From NCBI GenBank assembly GCA_014189435.1, contig CP050293.1, forward strand, positions 2,423,001 through 2,487,000: 64,000 nucleotides of DNA. The letters run 5' to 3'. The stretch comes from Mesorhizobium loti (GTDB taxonomy: Bacteria > Pseudomonadota > Alphaproteobacteria > Rhizobiales > Rhizobiaceae). The position numbers and the translations under genes were made by a program. Under the pieces are notes generated by a model that was given only the letters and a program-made list of their open reading frames with translations, did no database searches and was not told where the DNA came from. Positions 30,866 to 39,761 of this stretch are shown here, piece after piece. Within the stretch, counting starts at the first letter, position 1. Each line of letters opens with the position of its first letter.

Positions 30866-32272
30866 TCAAGCTGTCCTCCGCATGCCTAGCGCTGTTAAAG
30901 CACTGAGCGCCGCACCGAGGGCGATGAGTTGCCAACTGGTTTGAAAAGCGTGCAGTGCCTGGGTCGGGGCGAGACTAAGAGAGCCCGTAACCGCCACCAG
31001 GAGCGCCACGCCCAGAACATAGCCCAACTGGCGGCTTGTATTGACCACCGCGCTACCCGTCGCTGTCGCGCTTGCTGGAAGATCGCGCGTTGCGCTCCCG
31101 ATCATAGTCGGCATGGCAATGCCGATGCCGATGCCGACCAACATCCATGCCGGCATGATATCTATGCTGTAGCGGGGAGCGATTGACGCCATGAAGGCGA
31201 GGCCCAACGCTCCAATTGCAAAAATGACATTCCCGACAATCACAAGCACTCGCGGTGACGCGGTAGACGCAAACTTCTGAACGAAATAAGCGGCTATGGG
31301 CACGCAAACAGGGCCAGGGACGATCGCAAATCCGGTTTCAATCAAGGAAAGGCCGGCACCTGTTTGCAACCAAATTGCGACGCTCAGAAACATAGCGGCA
31401 AAGGCCGTGCAGAACAGAATGATGGTGATGTTCGCCCAGGTAAATGTCGAAACCCTGAAGAGGTCCGGATCCACGATCGGCGCCTGGTGAAACAGGATTC
31501 GCCTTACGAGCCAGGCTGCGGTCAGAATTGCCAAAACGTAATATGCAATAATCTGCGATGTCGTCGATTGTTCATGCCCAACGACCGCCAGGGACAGTGA
31601 TCCGACAGCGATTGCGGCAAGCACGGCGCCAAACAGATCAAGATTTCTGGTCGAGACACTGGCTGGCTGTATTGTTGGTAGCAGCAATGCGGCTGCTATG
31701 CCGGCAATAATTCCGACCGGCAGATTTATGATGAAAACCCATCGCCATGAATATTCTGCAAGGACCCCGCCAAGGGCCGGACCAACGGCCGCTGCAAGCG
31801 CGGATGTCGTCGCCCAGATCTTGACCGCCCCCGCCCGTTTTTGCGCAGGAAGGACCGTCAATATAAGGCCAAGGCTGCTCGGAGTGAGCATCGCGGCTCC
31901 CGCTGCTTGCAACACGCGGGAGAGTATGAGCGACCACATCGCGCCCGAAAGCGCACAGCCAACGCTGGCCAGCGTGAATATCGTCAGGCCTGCAAGGAAC
32001 GCACGCTTGCGTCCCCACCTGTCGGCGAGCCCGCCGAACGGAATCAACAAGGCCGCATAAACTATGGTGTAGCCGTTCAGAATCCAGCTGAGATCGGCAA
32101 AGCTGGCTTGGGGAAATTCAGCGCCTATTCGACGGAAGGCGACATTGACGATGAATACGTCAATCATGGCCATGAATGCCGCCCCACATAAGACGAAAGT
32201 TGTCAGCAGCGATCTCTGATCTGAGATGTCACTAGAGGATGCAACGCGCGTTTGTGTGTCCATTGTTGCCAT
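30866..32272 (-). CDS. MFS transporter, DHA2 (EmrB/QacA) drug-efflux type
   Basis: Inner-membrane transporter of 468 residues with about 14 hydrophobic segments. It has the family motif near helix 1 (FMAMIDVFIVNVAFRRIG), motif A as GGLADRWGRKRAFLAG, and motif C-like GPALGGVLAEYSWRWVFIINLPVG. The family exports toxic compounds using the proton gradient. It is divergent from an HxlR regulator, with three operator-like repeats between, and is followed by a hydrolase; an inducible detoxification unit is plausible. Confidence 0.92.
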   Translation of the reverse strand: MATMDTQTRVASSSDISDQRSLLTTFVLCGAAFMAMIDVFIVNVAFRRIGAEFPQASFADLSWILNGYTIVYAALLIPFGGLADRWGRKRAFLAGLTIFTLASVGCALSGAMWSLILSRVLQAAGAAMLTPSSLGLILTVLPAQKRAGAVKIWATTSALAAAVGPALGGVLAEYSWRWVFIINLPVGIIAGIAAALLLPTIQPASVSTRNLDLFGAVLAAIAVGSLSLAVVGHEQSTTSQIIAYYVLAILTAAWLVRRILFHQAPIVDPDLFRVSTFTWANITIILFCTAFAAMFLSVAIWLQTGAGLSLIETGFAIVPGPVCVPIAAYFVQKFASTASPRVLVIVGNVIFAIGALGLAFMASIAPRYSIDIMPAWMLVGIGIGIAMPTMIGSATRDLPASATATGSAVVNTSRQLGYVLGVALLVAVTGSLSLAPTQALHAFQTSWQLIALGAALSALTALGMRRTA

Positions 32273-32409
32273 CTACCTTCTTGGCGATTCAACACGGGCG
32301 GCAGCCCGCTGTTGATCGCATCCGGTTGATATTTTCCGCCCGGGGGCGCGTGTTGTGAAAGCGACGTCAACGACGAGCGTTAGAGCGTTTTCCATCGCGC
32401 AACCGATCA

Positions 32410-32481
32410 GTTGGATATTCCAACTCTGAAACTTGCACACTCAGTTGGATATCACAACCCACTATGGTTTGATTTTCCAAC
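32410..32481. promoter_or_regulatory. Three repeated operator-like sites between the MFS and HxlR genes
   Basis: A palindromic 15-mer occurs three times: GTTGGATATTCCAAC at 32410-32424 (perfect arms GTTGGA/TCCAAC), GTTGGATATCACAAC at 32444-32458, and GTTTGATTTTCCAAC at 32467-32481. Start-to-start spacings are 34 and 23 bases. The last copy is 24 bases upstream of the HxlR start codon. I infer these are HxlR binding sites. Confidence 0.75.
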
Positions 32482-32504
32482 TTTCTCTTGGTATGAGGTT
32501 TGGA

Positions 32505-32975
32505 ATGCAATCGAAGGTCACCGACGCAACCCCACGCCTGTGCAATATCGCAGCCGCCCTTGAGGTCGTGGGCGATCGCTGGAGTCTTCTGGTTGTTCGG
32601 GAGCTGCTTTACGGTCAGCAGAAATTCAATGAGATCGTCAACAACACCGGAGCGGCGCGGGATATTCTCGCCGTCCGGCTTCGCAAGTTGGAAGAGCACG
32701 GTGTCCTGGACCGTGAGCCATATAGCGATCATCCATTGCGCTACACATATCGGCTTACCGCCGCAGGGCGCGCCCTTCTGCCCGTACTGCTCACGTTAAA
32801 GCAGTGGGGCCAGGACCATGTCCGGAGCGGACAGCCGGACTCGGTTCGCCTGATCCACCGACAGTGTGACCACGAAGTCGTGGCACAGGTGCATTGCCGC
32901 GCCTGTGGCGAGCATTTGACGTCACGCGATCTGGAAGTGAATGGAAAGCAGCGCAACAACGCTTCGGAGCGCTAA
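32505..32975 (+). CDS. HxlR-family transcriptional regulator
   Basis: Winged-helix regulator of 156 residues. The HxlR pattern is clear: LCNIAAALEVVGDRWSLLVVRELLYGQQKFNEI, ILAVRLRKLEEHGVLDREPYSDHPLRYTYRLTAAGRAL. A conserved Cys near the N-terminus (TPRLC) is the usual redox or electrophile sensor. A C-terminal Cys pair (HCRACGEHL) could add metal binding. The ATG at 32505 has GAGG six bases upstream; an ATG at 32493 is an alternative. It probably represses the divergent MFS gene. Confidence 0.9.
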   Translation: MQSKVTDATPRLCNIAAALEVVGDRWSLLVVRELLYGQQKFNEIVNNTGAARDILAVRLRKLEEHGVLDREPYSDHPLRYTYRLTAAGRALLPVLLTLKQWGQDHVRSGQPDSVRLIHRQCDHEVVAQVHCRACGEHLTSRDLEVNGKQRNNASER

Positions 32976-33432
32976 TCGGTGGCGTCGTCACTTAGAGCGT
33001 TTCTATCGCGTGCCTCTTGCAAGAAAGCGACGAGACGATCTTCCACCTCCATCGAGGCCTCTGGTCGCCGCGAAATGACTGGCGTCACAGCGGAGCCGCT
33101 TTTCCTGGCAGCATAGGCAGGTCAGCCCGTACCTGTCCCCAACAGACTTGCCGAGTACATCCCAGCTGCGCAATGAAGCGTCATCTTGGCATCTCGCTCA
33201 ACCTCACTCAGGACCAAAGCACGCGAAAATCATCTCGATGCCTTTGGCCACGACACTTCCAAACTCACAAACCCATCTCCCGTTTCCGACCAAGGCTTGG
33301 GGGCCGTTTCTGATGTCTCCCGCCGTTTGTGCCGATAAAAAGAGCAGGCACTTTCCACGATACGGAATCTACATCTTGAAATAGCAAACTTTAGGCAGAA
33401 ACTTCCCGCATCGAGTTTTCAGGGAGGATATG
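32976..33432. other. Intergenic region before the APC permease
   Basis: A 457-base gap with no recognised gene. A short piece resembling the rhizobial palindromic repeats (TTAGAGCGTTTCTATCGCG) occurs at 32992-33010; a similar piece is at 32380-32398 on the other side of the HxlR gene. The promoter of the APC gene should be here but I cannot place it. Confidence 0.5.
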
Positions 33433-34839
33433 ATGTCGACAAGCGCAAACCAGTCGCTGAGCAGCGATGATGCCATCAGCCGCGTGGAGGGGTTGATCGA
33501 CGATCCGCACATCCACAGTTTCCGCAAATCGCTTGGCGTCTGGCACGTCGTCGGGCTGGCCATGGCCGACGTCTCGCCGACCATGGCGGTGCTGCTACTC
33601 ACCGCCGGCGTCGTCTCGATCAGCGGCACCTTCACCATCGGCGCCTGCCTGATCCTGAGCGTGATCGTCGTGCTGATCGCGCTGTGCCTCGGCGAATTGT
33701 CGTCGCGCAATCCATCGGCGGGTGGCATGTATTCGATCGTCAAGGACGTGCTGCCGGCGCCGGTCGCCTGGATCACGCTGCTCAACTATCTGCTGCAGGG
33801 CGTGGTTATTCCGGGCAGCCTGGCGCTGGGCATCGCCATCTTCCTGAAAGACCTGTTTCCGGGCATCCCCCTCGCCAATGGCGCCATCGCGCTTGTCGCC
33901 CTGTTCGCCGCGGCGGCGATCGCGCTGACCAAGGTCGAGGTCGGCGCCTGGACCACCGCCATCATGGTCATCGTCGAGGTTTCGGTTCTTGGCCTGATCA
34001 CCATCGCGGCGGTGCTCAACTGGAGTCAGGATCTGACGGCGGTCACCTTGAACCCCGTTCACCTTGTAGACGGCAATCTCATCCCCGTCACCTTCGCCGT
34101 GGCGATCACCGCGCTGGCGCCTGCCTTCAACATCATCAATGGTTATGACGCGGCCCTCGGCTTCTCCGAGGAGATGCATGACGGCGCGCGCCAGATCGGC
34201 AAGGCGGTGGTCATCGCGGCTATCCTCGCCAGCCTGCTCATCACCATTCCATTCGCGGCGGCCGTGGTGGCAGCGCCCGATCTGCAAACCTTCCTGTCCA
34301 GCCCGACGCCGGTGGTCTATTCCGTCGAGCAGGCGCTTGGGCCCATCGCCAAGGCCGTCGTCGACATCGGCGTCATCATCGCCCTGTTCAACGGCGCCCT
34401 GTCGCTCCTCATGTACTTTGCCCGCGGCGTCTTCGCCACCGGCCGCGACAGTCTGTGGCCGCGCGCCGTCAACCAGCGGCTCGGCTCGCTCAACAGCAAG
34501 GGCGTGCCCGGCTGGGGCGTCCTCGTGCTGGTCGTGCCAGCCATTCCGCTGCTGTTCCTCAGCCAGCTCGATTGGCTGATCATCTTCTCGGGAACGATGA
34601 TCACCGCCGTCTACTTCTGCGTCGGTCTGGCGGCATTCTGGAGCCGCATCAAAGATCGCACCAGCCCGCGGCCGTTCCGCATGCCGCTGTGGCCGCTGCC
34701 GGCCATCATCGTCACCGTGTTCACCGGCTTTGCGCTGTGGCAGCAGGAGACCCAGTACTTGATCGGCGAGGGCGTGGTGGTGGCCGGCGGCATTGTCCTG
34801 TTCGCGCTTTCGAAACTCTGGTCGGCGCGGACCCGCTAA
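33433..34839 (+). CDS. APC-superfamily amino-acid permease
   Basis: Membrane transporter of 468 residues with about 12 helices. The N-terminal FRKSLGVWHVVGLAMADVSPTMAVLLLTAGV and the GELSSRNPSAGGMYSIVKDVL segment are typical of amino-acid/polyamine/organocation permeases. A GGGAGG site is five bases upstream of the ATG at 33433; the ATG at 33430 is too close to it. It is the first gene of a six-gene same-strand block ending at the terminator at 38878. Substrate unknown. Confidence 0.88.
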   Translation: MSTSANQSLSSDDAISRVEGLIDDPHIHSFRKSLGVWHVVGLAMADVSPTMAVLLLTAGVVSISGTFTIGACLILSVIVVLIALCLGELSSRNPSAGGMYSIVKDVLPAPVAWITLLNYLLQGVVIPGSLALGIAIFLKDLFPGIPLANGAIALVALFAAAAIALTKVEVGAWTTAIMVIVEVSVLGLITIAAVLNWSQDLTAVTLNPVHLVDGNLIPVTFAVAITALAPAFNIINGYDAALGFSEEMHDGARQIGKAVVIAAILASLLITIPFAAAVVAAPDLQTFLSSPTPVVYSVEQALGPIAKAVVDIGVIIALFNGALSLLMYFARGVFATGRDSLWPRAVNQRLGSLNSKGVPGWGVLVLVVPAIPLLFLSQLDWLIIFSGTMITAVYFCVGLAAFWSRIKDRTSPRPFRMPLWPLPAIIVTVFTGFALWQQETQYLIGEGVVVAGGIVLFALSKLWSARTR

Positions 34840-34900
34840 TCCGGGCCTGCCCAGGGCAGCATGTGTACCAAAGGCAGCATGTCTAAAAACAGGTGAAGCG

Positions 34901-35629
34901 ATGCGGAAGATAGTTGTTGTCACAGGGGCAGGGCGGGGTATCGGCCTTGCCGTCACCAGACGCTTCCTGGCGGATGGCGATGCGGTCGTCGCGCTTGATC
35001 TGCGCTTCGGCGACGAGGCAAGGTCCCTGGCGGAAACCGCCGGGGGTGGCGCGCTGACACTGATCGAGGGTGACGTGTCGAGGCCGCAAGATGCGGCGGC
35101 ACTGATCGCCGCCGCCATCTCGCACCATGGCCGGGTCGATATCCTCGTTAACAATGCCGGGGTGCTGTTGTCCAAGGCAACGGTCGAGACGACGTTCGAG
35201 GACTGGACGCGCGTCATCGCCATCAACCTGACGGGAACCTGGAACTGTCTTCATGCCGTGCTGCCCGGCATGATCGCCCGGGGCGCCGGCCGCATCATCA
35301 ATGTCTCTTCCGAACTCGGCCTCATAGGCTTCCCGACCTACGCCGCCTACTGCGCCTCCAAGGGCGGGGTGATCGCGCTGACCAAGGCGGTGGCCAAGGA
35401 AGTTGCGCCCAAGGGCATCCTGGTCAACTCGGTGGCGCCAGGGCCGATCGAGACCGACATGCTGAAATACGACACCATCGAGTTCAACGACGCGACGCGC
35501 GAGCAGATCCCGTTGCGCCGTTTCGGCCAGCCCGACGAGATCGCCGCCGCCGTGCATTTCCTGGCCGGCCCCGGCGGCAGCTACATGGTCGGCCAGATCA
35601 TCAGCCCGAACGGCGGGACGGCAATATAA
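34901..35629 (+). CDS. SDR-family oxidoreductase
   Basis: NAD(P)-dependent short-chain dehydrogenase of 242 residues. It shows TGAGRGIG for cofactor binding, NNAGVL, the catalytic Ser in INVSSELG and the YCASK motif (Tyr and Lys). The C-terminal GQIISPNGGTAI is the usual FabG-like end. The ATG at 34901 gives the correct N-terminus; the longer frame upstream has no match. The IclR gene starts one base after its stop. Confidence 0.92.
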   Translation: MRKIVVVTGAGRGIGLAVTRRFLADGDAVVALDLRFGDEARSLAETAGGGALTLIEGDVSRPQDAAALIAAAISHHGRVDILVNNAGVLLSKATVETTFEDWTRVIAINLTGTWNCLHAVLPGMIARGAGRIINVSSELGLIGFPTYAAYCASKGGVIALTKAVAKEVAPKGILVNSVAPGPIETDMLKYDTIEFNDATREQIPLRRFGQPDEIAAAVHFLAGPGGSYMVGQIISPNGGTAI

Positions 35630-35630
35630 A

Positions 35631-36446
35631 ATGTCAGCCGATCAGCAAGAAAAGCGCCCGCGCGTCGCCAATGAGGTGCAGTCGCTGCTGCGCGGCCTGT
35701 CGATCCTCGAGGCGCTGGCCGCGTTCGATGTTCGCGGCGCCACGCTGCACGAGATCGCGCAACGCACCGGCCTGTCGCCGAGCACCGCGCACCGGCTGCT
35801 CGCCACCTTCGTTGAGGCCGACTATGTGACGCGCGGCCGCGACCGCAGCACCTATGTGCTGGGCCATCGCATCATCGCGGTCGCCGCCTCGGTGCAGCAG
35901 CGCACCGCGCATCTGCGGGTGCTGGCGCGGCCCTATCTGGAGGCCGTGGCGCAGGAAAGCGGCGAAAGCGCCTATCTGGTGGCACTGAACGGCCGCAGTT
36001 CCGTTTATATCGACCAGGCCGAGGGCACCCGCGTGCTGCGCATGACCATCCGCGTCGGCAGCACCTTTCCCGCCAACACCTCGGCATCGGCCAAGGCCAT
36101 CCTCGCCTTCCAGAATCCCGACGACGCCTTGCGGCTGATCTTCGGCCAGGCCAAGCGCTACACCAGGCGCACCATCGTCGATGCCGAACTGTTCCGCGCC
36201 GACCTGCAGAGCACGCGCGAGCGCGGCTACGCCATCGAGCGCGAGGAGGTCGAGGATGGAGTCAGCTGCATTGCCGCTCCCATTCTCGGCCGCAACGGCA
36301 TGGCAGTGGCGGCGATCAGCGTTCCCGGCCCGACGACGCGCATCCTCAACCCGACGCCGGAACGGCTCGGCGCCGTCATCGTCGCCCAGGCCAGGAAGAT
36401 ATCGCAGGCGCTGAAGGCCAGCCCCGGCCCGCAACTGGCCGACTGA
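35631..36446 (+). CDS. IclR-family transcriptional regulator
   Basis: Regulator of 271 residues. The N-terminal winged helix reads VQSLLRGLSILEALAAFDVRGATLHEIAQRTGLSPSTAHRLLATF. The effector domain has FPANTSASAKAILAF, RGYAIEREEVEDGVSCIAAPILG and ends in the usual helix. It is embedded in the operon, so it probably controls the APC-SDR-epimerase-lyase-deacetylase genes in response to a pathway metabolite. Confidence 0.92.
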   Translation: MSADQQEKRPRVANEVQSLLRGLSILEALAAFDVRGATLHEIAQRTGLSPSTAHRLLATFVEADYVTRGRDRSTYVLGHRIIAVAASVQQRTAHLRVLARPYLEAVAQESGESAYLVALNGRSSVYIDQAEGTRVLRMTIRVGSTFPANTSASAKAILAFQNPDDALRLIFGQAKRYTRRTIVDAELFRADLQSTRERGYAIEREEVEDGVSCIAAPILGRNGMAVAAISVPGPTTRILNPTPERLGAVIVAQARKISQALKASPGPQLAD

Positions 36447-36485
36447 ACGTCAAAACAAACTTTTCCGTTACGGAGCGTACCAAGC

Positions 36486-37394
36486 ATGGCTTCCACTCTC
36501 GTCACCGGCGGCATGGGCTATACCGGCCGCGCCATCGTTCGCCAGCTCGCCGAAAGCGGCACCCGCATCGTCAGCTACAATCGCGACTACGCCGAACTGG
36601 CGACGGATTTCATCATCTCGGTGCAAGGCGAACTCTACGACATCCCGCGGCTGGTGCGCACCATCGAGAAATACCAGGTCGATCGCATCATCCACACGGC
36701 GGCGATGTCGCATCCCGACCTGTCGATCGAGCTGCCGCTGACCACGGTGGTCGCCAACATCGACGGCACCGTCAACGTCATGGAGGCGATGCGGCTGGCC
36801 GGCATCAAGCGGCTGGTCAGCTTCTCGTCCGAAACCGTCTACGGCAATCATCACGGCCCCATCGACGAGACCTCGGCGACGATGCCGACGACGCCCTATG
36901 GCGTCTCGAAGGTGGCGGTCGAGCATTTCTGCCGCGTCTATGACGAGCTCTATGGCCTGCAGGCGATGTCGCTGCGCTTCTCCGAGGTCTACGGCCCCGG
37001 CAACCGCATGCCGCAGATCCTGCGCGACATCGTCAAGACGGTGTTGCGCGGCGCGGCTTTCAGCATGGACACCGGTTCCGACCATCTGTTCCATTTCATT
37101 CACATGGAGGATGTCGCCCGCGCCGCCATCCTGGCCAGCCAGGCCGAGAGCGTCGAGGGCTCGGTGTTCAACGTCTTCGGCGACCGTGCCTGGACGCTGG
37201 CGCAGGCGGCCTCCCTGTTGCGCACGCTTTTGCCCGAGGCGGCGATCTCGATCGGTCCCGGCTATTGCCACCTCGACCGGCAAGGGCCGTGGGACCAGTC
37301 GGCGGCGATCCGCGAATTCGGCTACGCGCCGAAATACCGGCTGGAGGAGGGGCTGGCGGGTTATGTCGAGTGGCTGCGGACCAACGAGTATTGA
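36486..37394 (+). CDS. NAD-dependent epimerase/dehydratase family protein
   Basis: Extended SDR of 302 residues. The cofactor motif is TGGMGYTGRAIV, the active site has SSETVYG and YGVSK (Tyr and Lys), and the region EVYGPGNRMPQI matches sugar-nucleotide epimerases. In such a catabolic context many relatives act on acids or lactones rather than nucleotide sugars. Substrate unknown. It lies 39 bases after IclR. Confidence 0.88.
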   Translation: MASTLVTGGMGYTGRAIVRQLAESGTRIVSYNRDYAELATDFIISVQGELYDIPRLVRTIEKYQVDRIIHTAAMSHPDLSIELPLTTVVANIDGTVNVMEAMRLAGIKRLVSFSSETVYGNHHGPIDETSATMPTTPYGVSKVAVEHFCRVYDELYGLQAMSLRFSEVYGPGNRMPQILRDIVKTVLRGAAFSMDTGSDHLFHFIHMEDVARAAILASQAESVEGSVFNVFGDRAWTLAQAASLLRTLLPEAAISIGPGYCHLDRQGPWDQSAAIREFGYAPKYRLEEGLAGYVEWLRTNEY

Positions 37395-37401
37395 GGCGGC
37401 G

Positions 37402-37968
37402 ATGGCCAGGCGGATCAAGATCGAGCCGTTGACGCGCGGGGCGTTCGCGCCGTTCGGCGACGTCATCGACGACACCGGCGACGTATCCTTCGCCACCAAT
37501 GGCGGCGCCGCCTTGCGCATCCATGCGCTGGGCGTCGCCGACTGCAACGCCGAGGGCGGCAAGACTCTGCTCAGCCTGTTCCGGATGGCGCAACCATCGC
37601 TGCCGACCGGCCTGCACCTGATGGAGCGGCATCCGCTGTCCAGCCAGGCCTTCGTGCCGCTCGGCTCGCTGCGGATGATCGTGGTCGTCGCCGCCGCAGA
37701 CACAATAGCCGCGCCCGGCGACCTCCGCGCCTTCGCCAGCAACGGCCGGCAAGGCGTCAACTATCGCAAGGCGACCTGGCATCATCCGCTGATCGCGCTC
37801 GACGCCGGCGACTTCCTCGTCGTCGACCGCGCCGGCCCCCGCCCGGGCCTGAGCCCTGACGCTTTTGACCAGGACTATGAAGAGGTGCCGCTGCCCGGTG
37901 GCATCCAGCTCGATTTCGGCGGCATGCCGCCCGTTTCATCATCACCAGCAGAATGGGAACGACCATGA
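37402..37968 (+). CDS. Ureidoglycolate lyase (AllA)-family protein
   Basis: A cupin-like protein of 188 residues. It matches AllA in PLTRGAFAPFGDVID, LHLMERHPLSSQAFVPLG, VNYRKATWHHPL and FLVVDRAG. AllA splits ureidoglycolate to glyoxylate and urea in purine catabolism. No other certain allantoin genes are beside it, but the next gene is a NodB-fold hydrolase, the fold also used by the allantoinase PuuE. The start ATG at 37402 is eight bases after the epimerase stop. Confidence 0.8.
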   Translation: MARRIKIEPLTRGAFAPFGDVIDDTGDVSFATNGGAALRIHALGVADCNAEGGKTLLSLFRMAQPSLPTGLHLMERHPLSSQAFVPLGSLRMIVVVAAADTIAAPGDLRAFASNGRQGVNYRKATWHHPLIALDAGDFLVVDRAGPRPGLSPDAFDQDYEEVPLPGGIQLDFGGMPPVSSSPAEWERP

Positions 37969-38873
37969 TTGCCAACCCGATCCAGTGGCCGAACGGTACC
38001 AGGTGCGCGGCCTGCCTGACTTTCGACATGGACGCCGACAGCCTGATCCATGTCGACTATCCCAATGATGGCGACCGCCGCGTCTCGGCCATCTCGATGT
38101 TGCGCTACGGGCCGCAAGTGGCGGTACCGCGCATTGTCGAGACCTATCGCCAACTCGGTATCACCCAGACCTTCTTCATTCCGGCCTGGTGCATCGAGCA
38201 ATACCCGCAGGCGGTCGAGGCTATCCTCGAGGGCGGCCACGAGATCGCCCATCACAGCTACATCCACGAGAACCCGCTGGAGCAGACCGAAGCCGACGAG
38301 GCGCACTGGCTCGATGTCGGCATCGAGGTGATCAAGCGCGTCACCGGCAAGGCGCCGCGCGGCTGGCGCGCGCCGCTCTACAATTTCTCCAACAAGTCGC
38401 TCGACCTGCTGCTCGACCGGGGCTTCCAGTATGACGCCTCGCTGATGGGCGCCGACATTCCCTACGTCATCAAGAGCCGCAAGAGCGGGGGCGAACTGAT
38501 CGAACTGCCCAGCCATTGGGGCCTCGACGACTGGCCGCAATATGTCCAGTCGTTCGACCTGCACTACATGATGCCAGTGCGCAGCGCCCGCAACGGCTTC
38601 GACCTGTATCTGCGTGAATTCGAGGCGGCCTATGCCTATGGCGCGCTGTGGGTGCCGGTTCTGCATCCCTTCGTCACCGGCCGCCTGTCGCGTTGGCACG
38701 TCTTCAACGAGTTCCTCGAAAAGGTGGTGGCGCAGGGCGACGTCTGGTTTGCTCCGATGGAGGAGATCGCCGCTCATGTCCGCGCCGAGATCGCCGCCGG
38801 CCGCCACCAGCCGATGGTCGAGCCGATCCCGCAATATGAAAAGCCGGTCGGTCGGGTGCTGCCCCGACGCTAG
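37965..38873 (+). CDS. Polysaccharide deacetylase (NodB/CE4)-family hydrolase
   Basis: A TIM-barrel-like metal hydrolase of 302 residues. Motif 1 is TFDMDADS (catalytic and metal Asp), motif 2 is HEIAHHSYIHE with the His metal ligands, motif 3 is GWRAPLYNFS. The sequence is closer to the cytosolic PgdA/PuuE-like group than to secreted chitin deacetylases: there is no signal peptide. The ATG overlaps the AllA-like stop (ATGA). A C-N hydrolase acting on a small ureide or amide is plausible, as inferred from the neighbour. Confidence 0.85.
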   Translation: MIANPIQWPNGTRCAACLTFDMDADSLIHVDYPNDGDRRVSAISMLRYGPQVAVPRIVETYRQLGITQTFFIPAWCIEQYPQAVEAILEGGHEIAHHSYIHENPLEQTEADEAHWLDVGIEVIKRVTGKAPRGWRAPLYNFSNKSLDLLLDRGFQYDASLMGADIPYVIKSRKSGGELIELPSHWGLDDWPQYVQSFDLHYMMPVRSARNGFDLYLREFEAAYAYGALWVPVLHPFVTGRLSRWHVFNEFLEKVVAQGDVWFAPMEEIAAHVRAEIAAGRHQPMVEPIPQYEKPVGRVLPRR

Positions 38874-38877
38874 AGCC

Positions 38878-38922
38878 AGTTGCATCCCGATGGGATCGGG
38901 ATGCAACTCGATCTTGTTTTTT
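38878..38922 (+). terminator. Strong rho-independent terminator
   Basis: A perfect 14-bp stem (38878-38891 with 38895-38908) with a three-base loop is followed by a T-rich tail at 38912-38922. It starts five bases after the deacetylase stop and ends the operon. Confidence 0.88.
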
Positions 38923-38925
38923 GAA

Positions 38926-38972
38926 CATGACCTTTTCCAAAATCCGGATGCCATCTTGCGGGATCATGCTCT
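38926..38972. repeat. Possible rhizobial palindromic repeat fragment
   Basis: The stretch from CATGACCTTTTCC to GGGATCATGCTC is framed by CATGA/TCATG and resembles short elements often seen between rhizobial genes. I base this on recall of the pattern, not on a copy in this window. Confidence 0.35.
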
Positions 38973-39017
38973 GTTCCGGATGAGCCGCGTCCGCACAAAC
39001 AGCCACAGGGGCCGAGT

Positions 39018-39695
39018 TTGACACAGTTGCGTTTCATGACCCCCGACGGCGGGGCAATTTTTCCAGTCGTCGAGCAGCTGCTGCTTGCCGGCTATTCCGG
39101 CCGCAGCGAAATCGATGTCGCCGCGCATCTGGCTGAGATGCGCGCTCTGGGCGTCTCGGTGCCACCAAACGTCCCGGTTTTCCACCCGGCCATGACGTGC
39201 CTTTTGATGCAAGGCGGGCGGGTCGAGGCGATCGGCCCGGATACGCGGCCCGAGGTCGAGTTCGTGCTGTTTTCGTTCGAAGGCACAGATTATGTCACTG
39301 TCGGCAACGACCAGTTCGACCTTGCCACCGAGCAGCACTATTCGGCCGAGAAATCGAAAAGCCTGTGCCAGAAGGTCATCGCCCGAACGGCTTGGCCATT
39401 CAGCGAGGTGCGCGATCACTGGGATCGACTGATCCTGGAATTGCGCAGCGGCCAGACGCTGCTGCAGGCCGGTGCCGTCGACAGCATTCTGGCGCCGGAC
39501 AGCCTGATTGTACAGGCGCAAAGGCAGCGCGGCTTTCGCCGCGAGCGAGGCATGCTGTTTTCCGGAACGGTGCCGATGCTACAACCGATCGAGCCCTGCA
39601 TGCTCGATTTTGCCATTGCGCTGCGCGATCCTGTGCTTGGCCGCGCCATATCGTGCGATTTCAAGGTGGCCGATGTGACGCTCGTCGCGGCCTGA
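39018..39695 (+). CDS. DUF2848 domain-containing protein
   Basis: A 225-residue protein of the DUF2848 family, related to the fumarylacetoacetate-hydrolase fold. Characteristic parts are VPPNVPVFHPAMTCLLMQGG, VEFVLFSFEGTDYVTVGNDQFDL and SKSLCQKVIARTAWPFSEVRDHWDRLIL. Function is not established. The frame starts at a TTG (39018); an in-frame ATG at 39036 is an alternative that removes six residues. It is followed by a LysR gene and a BMP-type importer on the same strand. Confidence 0.82.
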   Translation: MTQLRFMTPDGGAIFPVVEQLLLAGYSGRSEIDVAAHLAEMRALGVSVPPNVPVFHPAMTCLLMQGGRVEAIGPDTRPEVEFVLFSFEGTDYVTVGNDQFDLATEQHYSAEKSKSLCQKVIARTAWPFSEVRDHWDRLILELRSGQTLLQAGAVDSILAPDSLIVQAQRQRGFRRERGMLFSGTVPMLQPIEPCMLDFAIALRDPVLGRAISCDFKVADVTLVAA

Positions 39696-39761
39696 TTAGG
39701 GCCGTACATTGGACAGAGCGCCGCGGCCGAGCATTCTCGAACTGACGATCGGGGGTTCAGC

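Noticed and set aside
33595..35226. Minus-strand open frame of 543 codons
   Set aside because: It is antisense to the APC permease and SDR genes, has Arg/Asp/Gly-rich composition typical of shadows in GC-rich DNA, and matches no family.
36468..37760. Minus-strand open frame of 430 codons
   Set aside because: It runs opposite the epimerase and AllA-like genes, which have clear motifs. The frame itself has none.
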